From positions 1,394,001 through 1,458,000 of the forward strand of contig NZ_CP069127.1 of assembly GCF_016811915.1 (NCBI RefSeq): 64,000 bases of DNA, read 5' to 3'. This document shows, one piece after another, positions 19,194 to 27,266 of the stretch; the first letter of the stretch is position 1; each line of letters begins with the position of its first letter. Below the pieces are notes generated by a model, which was not told where the DNA came from, searched no databases, and worked only from the letters and a program-made list of their open reading frames with translations. The position numbers were made by a program, and so were the translations under genes. The stretch comes from Brevibacillus choshinensis (GTDB lineage: Bacteria > Bacillota > Bacilli > Brevibacillales > Brevibacillaceae).

Positions 19194-20147
19194 ATGGGTT
19201 ATGCCTGGACTCTGGCTCTTATGCTGCTGGCCAATCCCCTTGATCCCATTCATTTTTTACAGGTGGAAATGGAGGGGAAGACGGTCGCGATGCTGGATCG
19301 ATCTGATTATTCCGTCCCGCTCGAAGGGGTGCCCCTCGTGGACGAGCATCATTTGAGAATGACGATGGAGCGTTTGGGGCAAAAGGTGTACATCGAACCG
19401 AAAAACGCGACTATCAATGATAACGAAGCCATCGTTCCGGAAGTAAAGGGACGAAAACTAAATGAGGCGGACTTTCTTCAGCAATTCTATGAGTACTATT
19501 ACGGCAGCGGTTCAGGACTGCTAAAAGCGAACTTCCAGGAGATCTATCCAAAGGTAGACGCGGCCTTGATGTCGCAAGTACGAAAGAAAGTCATCGGTCA
19601 ATACGCGACCTATTTCAATTCGGGGAACAAAAATCGCTCTCATAACATCGCGCTCGCGTCTGCGGCGATAAACAATACGGTAGTGCTGCCCGGTGAATTC
19701 TTTTCCTTCAACAAAGTGGTAGGCAAGAGGACAAAGGCGAAGGGCTATTTGCAGGCCCCTGTCATCGTCCGTGGAGAGCTCTCAGAGGGAATCGGCGGAG
19801 GGATCTGCCAGGTTTCCTCTACGTTGTTCAACGCGGTGGATAAGGCGGGTCTGCAAATAGTCCAGCGCTATTCCCACAGTCGAAACGTCGCATACGTGCG
19901 TCCCGGACGCGATGCGACTGTCAGCTGGTACGGGCCTGACTTTGTCTTTCAAAACAAGTACGCCTATCCAATCCTGATCCGGGCGAAATCCTACGGTGGA
20001 ACCATGTACGTATCCGTCCACTCCTTTCCGGAGATTGAGTACGAGCCGCGAAATGTTCCGAGTGTGAGCCGAAGAACACCTGAGGAAGGTCCAGCCGTAC
20101 CTCCAGGAAACCCACCCATACTAAACGACCCGACAGCACCGGAGTAA
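19194..20147 (+). CDS. VanW family protein (YoaR-like)
   Basis: The 317-residue protein has a short hydrophobic N-terminus (MGYAWTLALMLLANPL) that may be a signal or anchor. A middle part (about 20-145) is followed by a VanW domain (about 150-270). The domain signature is clear: NIALASAAINNTVVLPGEFFSFN, then GYLQAPVIVRGELSEGIGGGICQVSSTLFNA with its cysteine. VanW domains are named after a gene in some vancomycin resistance clusters, but their role is not known; most are extracellular or wall-associated. The C-terminal tail is proline-rich and probably disordered. ATG 19194 is used because GTG 19182 lies inside the AAGGAGG ribosome binding site. Confidence 0.88.
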   Translation: MGYAWTLALMLLANPLDPIHFLQVEMEGKTVAMLDRSDYSVPLEGVPLVDEHHLRMTMERLGQKVYIEPKNATINDNEAIVPEVKGRKLNEADFLQQFYEYYYGSGSGLLKANFQEIYPKVDAALMSQVRKKVIGQYATYFNSGNKNRSHNIALASAAINNTVVLPGEFFSFNKVVGKRTKAKGYLQAPVIVRGELSEGIGGGICQVSSTLFNAVDKAGLQIVQRYSHSRNVAYVRPGRDATVSWYGPDFVFQNKYAYPILIRAKSYGGTMYVSVHSFPEIEYEPRNVPSVSRRTPEEGPAVPPGNPPILNDPTAPE

Positions 20148-20159
20148 GGTGCTGTTTTC
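20133..20159 (+). terminator. Terminator at the end of the VanW gene
   Basis: ACAGCACC (20133-20140) and GGTGCTGT (20148-20155) then TTTT. The first arm lies inside the coding sequence. Confidence 0.75.
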
Positions 20160-20303
20160 ATTTCAGTCAAGCGAGAAGTGCGGCAATTTGAGGTTTTGTC
20201 CGAGTTCATTTGAAAACGCTTTACGGTAGCGCTGACGCTTATTTTGGGAGTAGATGCCCAGGTCTTCATGATTACCTAGATAAAATTTAATGTAAAGAAA
20301 TAG

Positions 20304-20332
20304 TTGCCATGGAATCAAAAAAGTCGTATAGT
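20304..20332 (+). promoter_or_regulatory. SigA promoter of the marR efflux operon
   Basis: TTGCCA (20304-20309), 17-base spacer, TATAGT (20327-20332), 55 bases before the marR start. Confidence 0.75.
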
Positions 20333-20347
20333 GTTTCGTGTGATAAA

Positions 20348-20363
20348 ATTTCGCGTACGAAAT
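20348..20363. promoter_or_regulatory. Likely MarR operator
   Basis: ATTTCG-CGTA-CGAAAT is a perfect inverted repeat just downstream of the -10 and before the ribosome binding site. A related TTTCGTG half lies at about 20334. A repressor bound here would block its own operon. Confidence 0.6.
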
Positions 20364-20386
20364 ATTATGTAGGAAAGGAGTGCATC

Positions 20387-20815
20387 ATGAACAAACCATT
20401 GCATATCCGGGACTTGCTGAAACGTTTAAATAAAACTTTCGGCACAATGGCTACAAAAGAGCTGTGCAAATACGGGCTAACTGTACCGCAACTGGTTGTC
20501 ATTCGGCAAATTAGCATGGAGCCTAAGACAATCGGGCAGCTCAGCAAGGCTGTTGACCTTTCGTATAGCACTGTTTCTGGCATAATTGATCGCCTGGAGA
20601 GAGAGCAATTGGTGGAACGAATCCGGGATGAAAACGATCGCCGGGTTGTCTGGATTCGGAAAACAGAGAAGATATCGGAACTGTTCGAAAAGGTTGATCT
20701 TTTATCCGGGGAATTTTACAAGCAGCATTTTAACAGCTTTTCAGAAGAAGAACTCAATAACATTATTAACTCTTTGGAAGTGTTGGTTACCAAACTAGAA
20801 GAGATAGAAAGCTGA
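20387..20815 (+). CDS. MarR family transcriptional regulator
   Basis: The 142-residue protein is a winged-helix MarR regulator. The recognition region TIGQLSKAVDLSYSTVSGIIDRLERE (about 50-75) is followed by the wing DENDRRVVWIRKTEK (about 80-95), and helices at both ends mediate dimerisation. The ATG at 20387 follows GGAAAGGAG; an open frame from 20309 would start inside the promoter. It is the first gene of an efflux operon with two adaptors and an MFS pump, and probably represses it until a toxic ligand binds. The downstream gene starts 9 bases after its stop. Confidence 0.92.
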   Translation: MNKPLHIRDLLKRLNKTFGTMATKELCKYGLTVPQLVVIRQISMEPKTIGQLSKAVDLSYSTVSGIIDRLEREQLVERIRDENDRRVVWIRKTEKISELFEKVDLLSGEFYKQHFNSFSEEELNNIINSLEVLVTKLEEIES

Positions 20816-20824
20816 GGAGAAACC

Positions 20825-21484
20825 ATGAAGCGAAAACTGGTATTGTATGTCATTTTGCTCCTGCTCGTGGTGGGTGGCGGAGGCATTGGTTACTACTACT
20901 GGTATCAAGGTGCGCACTATGTGACGACACAAGATGCACGGATCACGGGCGATATTTATCGGGTCATGCCCAAAATGACAGGCAAATTGACCGGACTCGC
21001 TGTAAAAGATGGCGATGCGGTAGTTGCGGATCAAATCGTAGGACAGCAAGATACGACAAACGTCGCAGGAAACATGCTCGAAAACAGCGTACTGCGCGCT
21101 CCGATTACAGGAACTGTTATCAAGACCCAAGCTAAAGAGGGAGAGGTCGTTTCCACAGGGACTTCCGTCGCTCTCGTGATTGATGAAAGCAAGCTCTACA
21201 TCTCCGCTAACCTGGAAGAGACCGAGATCGAACGTTTGAAATTGGGCCAAAAAGTAGACTTTACTGTCGATGCTTACCCTGGAAAGCAGCTGAGTGGTCA
21301 TGTGATGGAGATCGGGAAAGCGACAAACTCGACTTTCTCTCTGCTGCCTGCTACGAATACAACGGGTAACTTTACCAAAGTAACCCAACGGATCCCAATC
21401 AAAATCGCTATTGATGATGCCGCTGGTCTGCACCTGGCCGCCGGTCTGAACGTTGAGATCAAAGTGCACGTGAAGGAGATGTAA
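20825..21484 (+). CDS. HlyD/EmrA-type membrane fusion protein, short form
   Basis: This 219-residue protein has one N-terminal membrane helix (residues 4-24) and an extracytoplasmic part. The opening YVTTQDARITGDIYRVMPKMTGKL is the EmrA/HlyD barrel-sandwich start. The lipoyl halves (about 40-65 and 80-115) follow each other directly, so the usual coiled-coil hairpin between them is missing. A beta-barrel follows (LYISANLEETEIERLKLGQKVDF). It should associate with the MFS pump encoded two genes on. ATG follows GAGGAGA by a few bases. Confidence 0.88.
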   Translation: MKRKLVLYVILLLLVVGGGGIGYYYWYQGAHYVTTQDARITGDIYRVMPKMTGKLTGLAVKDGDAVVADQIVGQQDTTNVAGNMLENSVLRAPITGTVIKTQAKEGEVVSTGTSVALVIDESKLYISANLEETEIERLKLGQKVDFTVDAYPGKQLSGHVMEIGKATNSTFSLLPATNTTGNFTKVTQRIPIKIAIDDAAGLHLAAGLNVEIKVHVKEM

Positions 21485-21489
21485 TAAAG

Positions 21490-22713
21490 ATGAGAAACAA
21501 GCATTGGAAAACAATCGGCGCCGTGTTGACTGCCGTTTCCTTGATTACGGCGGGCTGCAGTGACTCGTCTTCCGCTACGACGGACGAAAGCATTCCGGTG
21601 GTGAAAACATGGAAGGTGACTTCTTCCCAAACAGGTGTGATTGCCAGCGGTAAAATCGCAGCATCCGAAGAAATTCAGGTCGTATCCAAAGTATCCGGAA
21701 AAGCGGCTGCGGTGAACGTAAACGAAGGTTCTATGGTGAAGCAAGGCCAAGTCCTGGTGACGCTGGAAGCCGCAGATTATCAGCAGCAGATCGTTCAGGC
21801 ACAGGCAGCAATCGCCGGTGCACAGGCAAAACTGAGAGACACCAAGGCAGGTGCCCGCAATGAGCAGCTGCAGCAGCTCGCCAGCACAGTCGAGCAAGCA
21901 CAAGCGAGCCTGAAGGTAGCGGAGAGCAACTACAACCGCATGAAGGCACTTTTTGACTCAGGTGCATTGTCGGCTGCCGAATTGGAGAAAAACTCGCTGG
22001 ATTTGGAAAAAGCACGTACCGGTCTTGCCCAGGCGCAAGCTCAATACGATCTGGCGAAAGCAGGCCCGACTTCCGACACCGTGGCAGCGCTGCAAGCGGA
22101 AGTAAGCCGACTGAACTCCAGCCTGGAGCTGGCAAAAAGCAACTACGACAACACGATCGTCCGTGCGCCAATCTCCGGTATCGTAGCCAAGCGCAACCTC
22201 GATCCGGGTGAAATGGCTGCAGCAGGCTCCCCATTGCTCGTCCTGGTGAAAATGGATGAAGTCAAGGTGGAAGCAAGCGTACCGCAAGAGCAGATTAACA
22301 ATGTCAAAGTGGGTTCTTCCGTCGATGTGAAAGTGAGCAGCCTGGGAGGCAAAGTGATGAAAGGGAACGTAGAATTCGTTTCCCCGATCTCTGATGCCAA
22401 CAGCAGCTCCTTCCCTGTCAAAATCCGGGTGCCAAACCAAGACGGAATGCTTCGCGCGGGTATGGTAGCAGAAGTGATGCTGCAAGGTCAGGCTGAACAA
22501 GGAACCAAAGTGCCAACGGCAGCTGTCCTGCAAAAAGACGGCAAGCAATACATCTACACGCTGAACAACGATGTAGTCCATCAAGTAGAGGTTACTGTGA
22601 CGAATGCCAGCGGTGACTGGACTACCGTGACAGCAGGCGTAAACGACAACGATCAAGTAGTGCTGAATCCGACAGACAAATTGGCTGAGGGCACTAAGGT
22701 GATCGCAAACTAA
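21490..22713 (+). CDS. Efflux adaptor lipoprotein (HlyD/RND-type periplasmic adaptor family)
   Basis: The 407-residue adaptor begins with a lipoprotein signal ending in LITAGC (cysteine near residue 19). Residues 35-85 and about 210-245 are the two lipoyl halves (VNEGSMVKQGQVLVTLE; APISGIVAKRNLDPGEM). Between them lies a long alpha-helical hairpin (about 85-205), rich in Q, A and E. Beta-barrel and membrane-proximal domains follow. It thus has the coiled coil that the adaptor encoded just upstream lacks. The genes are 5 bases apart. A canonical three-domain adaptor in a Gram-positive usually links a pump to the wall side; the division of labour with the short adaptor is unknown. Confidence 0.9.
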   Translation: MRNKHWKTIGAVLTAVSLITAGCSDSSSATTDESIPVVKTWKVTSSQTGVIASGKIAASEEIQVVSKVSGKAAAVNVNEGSMVKQGQVLVTLEAADYQQQIVQAQAAIAGAQAKLRDTKAGARNEQLQQLASTVEQAQASLKVAESNYNRMKALFDSGALSAAELEKNSLDLEKARTGLAQAQAQYDLAKAGPTSDTVAALQAEVSRLNSSLELAKSNYDNTIVRAPISGIVAKRNLDPGEMAAAGSPLLVLVKMDEVKVEASVPQEQINNVKVGSSVDVKVSSLGGKVMKGNVEFVSPISDANSSSFPVKIRVPNQDGMLRAGMVAEVMLQGQAEQGTKVPTAAVLQKDGKQYIYTLNNDVVHQVEVTVTNASGDWTTVTAGVNDNDQVVLNPTDKLAEGTKVIAN

Positions 22714-22726
22714 CGGGGGTGAGGAC

Positions 22727-24301
22727 ATGGCGGAAGCGGTGGCACAGAAAGAGGATAAAAGCGGAAGCGGCGGAATGTGGTTGTCCCTTCTCGCTATCCT
22801 CTCCGGAACCTTCGTAGCGATCCTGAACAACAGTTTGATCAACGTTGCCCTCCCAACCATGGTGAACATCTTTGGATCGACAACGGACACCATGCAGTGG
22901 GTACTGACGGGATACATGCTGGCGAACGCCGTCATGATCCCGATGAGCGGTTCTTTGTCAGCAAAGTATGGAGCAAAAAAAATCTTCGTGATTTCACTAA
23001 CGTCCTTTACCGCCTCATCTGTACTATGTGCGCTGGCATGGAGCGATTCATCCTTGATCGCATTCCGCGTCATCCAGGGCGTGAGCGGCGGTATGATCAT
23101 GCCGATCGGGATGTCGATGATCTACATGATCGTTCCGCGTGAAAAGATCGGGATGGCACTGGGGATTTTCGGGATTGCCTCGATGACGGCGCCTGCTCTC
23201 GGGCCGACGCTGGGCGGTTATCTGATTGAGTTTTTAAGCTGGCAATTTCTGTTTTTGGTTGGTGTGCCGTTTGGGATTTTCGCGGTCATCATGTCGATGG
23301 TTTTGCTGAAGGAAACACCGAAAAAGCCAGATCTTAAATTTGACTTTCAGGGAGCTTTTCTCGCGATCGTCGGCTTCGGCTGTCTCCTGCTCGCCTTCAG
23401 TAAAGGGCAGGCAGAGGGCTGGACCTCTTTCTTTATCGTATCGCTCTTCTTTATCGCCATCATGAGCCTCGCGCTGTTTGTCTGGGTGGAGCTCGGCAAG
23501 GAACAGCCGTTGCTGGATTTGCGTTTGCTCAAGATCCCGGTATTCTCGATCAGCATCCTGACATCTGGCTTTGTCATGATGGGGATGATGGGCGGTATCT
23601 TCCTGATGCCGATCTTCTTGCAAAACATCCAGGGCTTGACGGCCATGGAGTCCGGTCTTTTACTGATGCCGCAGTCGATTGCGATGGCATTGATGATGCC
23701 GGTCAGCGGGAAGCTGATGGACAAATACGGGATTGGCCCCATCGGTCTCATCGGATTGACGATCATGAGTGTAACTACTTATGAACTGCATAATCTGGCA
23801 TCAGACAGCATGCATTCCTGGATGAACATGATTTTGACCATCCGTGGGCTCGGTATCGGATTGTGCATGATGACATTGTCTACGGTCGGGATGAACGCGG
23901 TACCGCGTGCGAGCGTAGGGGATGCATCCCCGCTCTCCAACGTGCTGCGGCAAGTATTGAGCTCGTTTGCGATCGCGATTCTTACTGTGATCATGCAAAC
24001 GCGCCAAACCTTCCATATGGCCGTCATCACCGACAATATGAATACAGATGTAGCTACACAATTACTTGCCGGGCTGTCTGGGCTGTACACGCAAGTGGGA
24101 GTGGATGCTGCCAGCGCAACCGGTGGAGCGAGTACGATTCTCTATGGGATGTTGGCAAAAGAGGCGCTGGTCGAGGGGATTGGCGATACCTTCCTGATCT
24201 CGGCGATCCCGATCGTCATCTCGATTCCGCTCCTGTATTTCCTGCATAAAAAGCCGAAAAAAGGACCTGAAGCTCCAACTGAACAAAAACCGGCGGCTTG
24301 A
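22727..24301 (+). CDS. MFS drug efflux transporter, DHA2 family (EmrB/QacA-like)
   Basis: The 524-residue pump shows about 14 hydrophobic segments, the hallmark of the DHA2 drug:proton antiporters. The family markers are LNNSLINVALPTMVNIFG in helix 1, SAKYGAKKIF after helix 2 (motif A), FRVIQGVSGGMIMPIGMS in helix 4, and GPTLGGYLIEFLSWQFLF in helix 5 (motif C). It probably exports lipophilic compounds using the proton gradient, together with the two adaptors encoded upstream and under MarR control. The ATG follows GGGGGTGAGG and lies 13 bases after the adaptor stop. A terminator follows. Confidence 0.93.
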   Translation: MAEAVAQKEDKSGSGGMWLSLLAILSGTFVAILNNSLINVALPTMVNIFGSTTDTMQWVLTGYMLANAVMIPMSGSLSAKYGAKKIFVISLTSFTASSVLCALAWSDSSLIAFRVIQGVSGGMIMPIGMSMIYMIVPREKIGMALGIFGIASMTAPALGPTLGGYLIEFLSWQFLFLVGVPFGIFAVIMSMVLLKETPKKPDLKFDFQGAFLAIVGFGCLLLAFSKGQAEGWTSFFIVSLFFIAIMSLALFVWVELGKEQPLLDLRLLKIPVFSISILTSGFVMMGMMGGIFLMPIFLQNIQGLTAMESGLLLMPQSIAMALMMPVSGKLMDKYGIGPIGLIGLTIMSVTTYELHNLASDSMHSWMNMILTIRGLGIGLCMMTLSTVGMNAVPRASVGDASPLSNVLRQVLSSFAIAILTVIMQTRQTFHMAVITDNMNTDVATQLLAGLSGLYTQVGVDAASATGGASTILYGMLAKEALVEGIGDTFLISAIPIVISIPLLYFLHKKPKKGPEAPTEQKPAA

Positions 24302-24325
24302 TAAATGTGCTGTCGAAGCTAAATG

Positions 24326-24360
24326 GAAAACCCCGCTTGATGGATAGCGGGGTTTTCTTC
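24326..24360 (+). terminator. Terminator of the marR efflux operon
   Basis: GAAAACCCCGCT (24326-24337) pairs perfectly with AGCGGGGTTTTC (24346-24357). Confidence 0.9.
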
Positions 24361-24386
24361 TGCCACAGAAACGGTTGATAAAGAAG

Positions 24387-24429
24387 CAGCCCTCCTGAGT
24401 TCGGCGTGAGACGACAGGAGGGCTGTTTT
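24387..24429. terminator. Second hairpin between convergent units
   Basis: CAGCCCTCCTG (24387-24397) and CAGGAGGGCTG (24415-24425) with TTTTG after it; probably a second terminator between the efflux operon and the minus-strand genes. Confidence 0.75.
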
Positions 24430-24439
24430 GCTGATTCTT

Positions 24440-24583
24440 TCAGGATGAAATGACTTTGGCAATCCAATAGACGATGCGACCCACGATATAACCGAGCAAG
24501 ATCGTCCATCCGATTTTGGACCAGACGCTGAGTCCTTTTACGTACTCACGCAAGCTTTTCCGGGGCTGTTGCTGGTTGTTCAA
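24440..24583 (-). CDS. Small 47-residue single-helix membrane protein
   Basis: A short reading frame begins at TTG 24583, eight bases after AAAGGAGTG, and ends at TGA 24440. The product starts MNNQQQPRKSLREYVKG and continues with one hydrophobic stretch (WTILLGYIVGRIVYWIAKVI, about residues 26-45), so it would be a small membrane protein with a basic, cytoplasmic N-terminus. Its start overlaps the last 38 bases of the EamA transporter gene in another frame, which suggests translational coupling. I know of no named family. The good ribosome binding site and the protein-like composition are the only support. Confidence 0.5.
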   Translation of the reverse strand: MNNQQQPRKSLREYVKGLSVWSKIGWTILLGYIVGRIVYWIAKVISS

Positions 24584-25490
24584 CGCTTGTCACTCCTTTG
24601 GCGGCTTGATTGTAACGGATAAAGAGGTAGATTCCAGCGATGATGATCAGTCCGCCGACCCATTGTGGCAAAGTGACGACTTCACCTAGGATAAAGTAAG
24701 CTAAAATCGCCGTTCCGATGGGCTCTCCGAGAATGCCCATCGAGATAGTCGTCGTATTAATCCACTTGATGATCCAGTTGAAGATGGAATGGCCGAGCAA
24801 AGTCGGGAACAGGGCCAGACAGAAGAACCATCCCCAGTCTGCAGCCGGGTATCCGGTCAATGAGTAGCCCAGCACCAGATCGTAGCCGATCAGGATGATG
24901 CTGGTTGCCGAGTACACGACCAGCGTGTAGGCAAACGAGGACATGTGCTGTCGAACGTATTGCCCGACCAGCCAGTAACCGGTAACCGTCACGGCGCCGA
25001 GCAGGGCGAGGAAATCACCCCATAAGGCCATGCCGCCAACCCGAAAGTCTCCCCACCCAATGACGAAGCTCCCTACGATCGCAAGCAATCCGCCGGTCAG
25101 GGCGAGCAAGCGTACCCGCTCTCCAAAGAAAAAGTATCCTCCGATGAAGGCAAAGAGGGGTTGCAGTGTGACCAGGACAGTCGAGCTGGCCACAGATGTG
25201 TAGTTCAGAGACTCAAACCAGAGCAGAAAATGACTGGCCAAAAAGGCGCCAGACAGGATGCACAGCAGCCATACTTTTTTGGACAGCTTGCCGATCTCCG
25301 CCATGGCACCGCGGTTCCATGCCAGCAGAGGTAGAGTCAAAAGAACCGAGAACACGAGTCGATACGTCGCGATGATCGGAGCGGGCGCATCGGACAGTTT
25401 GACGAAAATGGCCGAAGTCGATACGGCAACTACCCCCAAAAACAATGCCAAATAAGGGGGGAACAGCGGTTTTTCCAACGATTTTTCCAT
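24546..25490 (-). CDS. EamA/DMT family transporter
   Basis: The 314-residue protein has ten hydrophobic segments arranged as two EamA repeats (about 12-150 and 160-295), the layout of drug/metabolite transporters. AIFVKLSDAPAPIIATYRLVFSVLL in the first repeat and the GHSIFNWIIKWINTTTISMGILGEPIGTAILA block in the second are characteristic. The substrate cannot be predicted. ATG 25490 lies behind AAGAAGGTG; the GTG at 25520 has no ribosome binding site. It is transcribed away from the CwlD-like gene. Confidence 0.9.
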   Translation of the reverse strand: MEKSLEKPLFPPYLALFLGVVAVSTSAIFVKLSDAPAPIIATYRLVFSVLLTLPLLAWNRGAMAEIGKLSKKVWLLCILSGAFLASHFLLWFESLNYTSVASSTVLVTLQPLFAFIGGYFFFGERVRLLALTGGLLAIVGSFVIGWGDFRVGGMALWGDFLALLGAVTVTGYWLVGQYVRQHMSSFAYTLVVYSATSIILIGYDLVLGYSLTGYPAADWGWFFCLALFPTLLGHSIFNWIIKWINTTTISMGILGEPIGTAILAYFILGEVVTLPQWVGGLIIIAGIYLFIRYNQAAKGVTSVEQPATAPEKLA

Positions 25491-25616
25491 GAGTGCACCT
25501 TCTTGTATGGGGGAAGTCACGATGATGTCTATTGTAACGTCAGGCTGGAAAATTCACAATGTTATGCTTACCCAGTTGGCTGAAAGGTTTGCTTTCAATC
25601 GGGAAATCCTACAAGC

Positions 25617-26348
25617 ATGAAAAAATATATCCTTTTACTCACAGCCATGATCGTGTGGACTGCCTGTTTTCCCGTCCCCAGCAAGGCGATCCCCCTTACC
25701 CCGATCAACATCCTAATCGATGTTGGACATGGAGGTGTTGATTCAGGAACATCTTTTGGCGAATTGCATGAAAAAAACATTAATCTTCAGGTTGCGAAGC
25801 GTCTCTATCAGCAGTTGACGGATGCGGGCTACCGCGTGGCTCTGAACCGCCAAGAAGACATCGCGCTCAGTGAGGAAAATCGTTGGCTGAATACGCGGTC
25901 CCGTCATCTCCGTGACCTTGCGCAGCGCAAAAATCTGGCCAAGGAGCTCGCTCCCCAGATGATGATCAGCCTGCATGTGAACTGGTCGAAAGACAGCCGC
26001 AGACGCGGCCCGGTGGTGCTGTACCAAAGCAATGAGCAGAGCTACATGCTCGCTCAGCTGCTGCAGGACTCCCTTAATCGCCTGGAAAACACCCATGAAA
26101 AGCCGATTAAAGGGGGAACGTACTACGTGCTCAAGCACAGCTACTGCCCGACGGTTATCGTGGAAATGGGATTCATTAGTAATGCTGGAGACAGAAGCAT
26201 GCTGACTGATCCGAGGGGACAAGAAAAAATCGCTCAGGCTATCAAAATAGCTGTGAGCGAATATGCGACCCTTACCGGTAACTTGAAAATGGAGGGGAAT
26301 GTCGAAGAAAGCTTTTGGAAGATATTAGTTGAGCGGATGCTGAACTAA
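25617..26348 (+). CDS. N-acetylmuramoyl-L-alanine amidase (Amidase_3, CwlD-like)
   Basis: The 243-residue exported enzyme cleaves the bond between muramic acid and L-alanine in peptidoglycan. A signal peptide spans about residues 1-24 (ending PSKA). The zinc ligands of Amidase_3 are in place: H in DVGHGGVDSG, E in FGELHEKNIN, H in MMISLHVNWS; the catalytic E is in VIVEMGFISN. Length and architecture resemble CwlD, which makes the muramic lactam of the spore cortex, but no GerD or other sporulation neighbour supports that name. No strong ribosome binding site precedes the ATG. Its 3' end overlaps the convergent deacetylase gene by 24 bases. Confidence 0.85.
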   Translation: MKKYILLLTAMIVWTACFPVPSKAIPLTPINILIDVGHGGVDSGTSFGELHEKNINLQVAKRLYQQLTDAGYRVALNRQEDIALSEENRWLNTRSRHLRDLAQRKNLAKELAPQMMISLHVNWSKDSRRRGPVVLYQSNEQSYMLAQLLQDSLNRLENTHEKPIKGGTYYVLKHSYCPTVIVEMGFISNAGDRSMLTDPRGQEKIAQAIKIAVSEYATLTGNLKMEGNVEESFWKILVERMLN

Positions 26349-27125
26349 TTGGGAAATGGTGACGAACTCGGCCTCCTTCTGAATACGCGGGATGTACTGG
26401 CGCAGAACGGAGGCTGTTTTCTTCCCAGGAGGTCCGACGTGACCGATCGAAACGCAGCTGGGATGCGTTTTTATTTGTTTGTACACCTTTTCCATCTGCT
26501 GGGTGATGTGCGGGACAGAGTAAACATCGTCCAGAAAGATTTGGTTTTCAGTGTGGGGAACCCCCATTTCTTCGGCGAGCTTAGTGGCAACGCTCTTATC
26601 TGTGGTTTTGCTGTCGAGGTAGATGAGCCCCCGTTCCTTGACGACCCCCATGATGATGCGCATGATGTGTTCATTCGCGGTGATTTTCGAGCCCATGTGG
26701 TTGTTCATTCCGACCGCATGCGGAACATCGTCAATCGCCTTTTGCACCCGCTGTTTGATTTCTTCATCGGAAAGATCAGTCGTGATAGCACCCGGGCCGA
26801 GCCAGGATTTTTTCCCTTTATTGGGCTCCATCGGCATATGGACGAAGACGGCATGTCCTTTCTTGTGCGCGAGCTCGGCATCCTGCTTGGTGCTCGGCAT
26901 AAAAGGCATGACTGCAACGGTCAGCGGAACAGGGAGTGACATCATTTCTTCTGTGCCTGCCATGTTATTGCCAAAATCATCGATGACAAAGGCAATCGCT
27001 TTTTTTGCCGGCTTCGTTTCCGGAGCCGGCGTGATGGGGGAGGCTAGCCCCGACGAGCTCGTCATCAGGAAGAATGCAGCGGCAGCGAAGAGAGAGAGAT
27101 ACGTTTTTCGTGTGATCCAATGCAT
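26325..27125 (-). CDS. Divergent polysaccharide deacetylase family protein (PF04748, YibQ-like)
   Basis: The 266-residue protein has a signal peptide (about 1-28, MTSSSGLASP) and a NodB-like barrel of the divergent class. IAFVIDDFGNNMAGTEEM carries the DD motif, followed by VAVMPF, VFVHMPMEPNKGKKSWLGPGAI, GMNNHMGSKIT with the metal histidines, and IGHVGPPGKKTASVL near the end. The enzymatic activity of this family is not established. It faces the CwlD-like amidase gene with overlapping 3' ends, a pairing that suggests a shared wall-related context. The ATG follows GGAAAGGAAGG. Confidence 0.88.
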   Translation of the reverse strand: MHWITRKTYLSLFAAAAFFLMTSSSGLASPITPAPETKPAKKAIAFVIDDFGNNMAGTEEMMSLPVPLTVAVMPFMPSTKQDAELAHKKGHAVFVHMPMEPNKGKKSWLGPGAITTDLSDEEIKQRVQKAIDDVPHAVGMNNHMGSKITANEHIMRIIMGVVKERGLIYLDSKTTDKSVATKLAEEMGVPHTENQIFLDDVYSVPHITQQMEKVYKQIKTHPSCVSIGHVGPPGKKTASVLRQYIPRIQKEAEFVTISQLVQHPLN

Positions 27126-27266
27126 GGAATCGCCTTCCTTTCCTATTTACTCTTCGTCTCCCCTAGCGTTTGTCACTTTGCCCGACGATATCCACAGACT
27201 GGTTTCGATGTCTCCACTATGTTACGATTAAAGATAGTAGTTTTGTAACGAGAGGGGTCGGATTGC

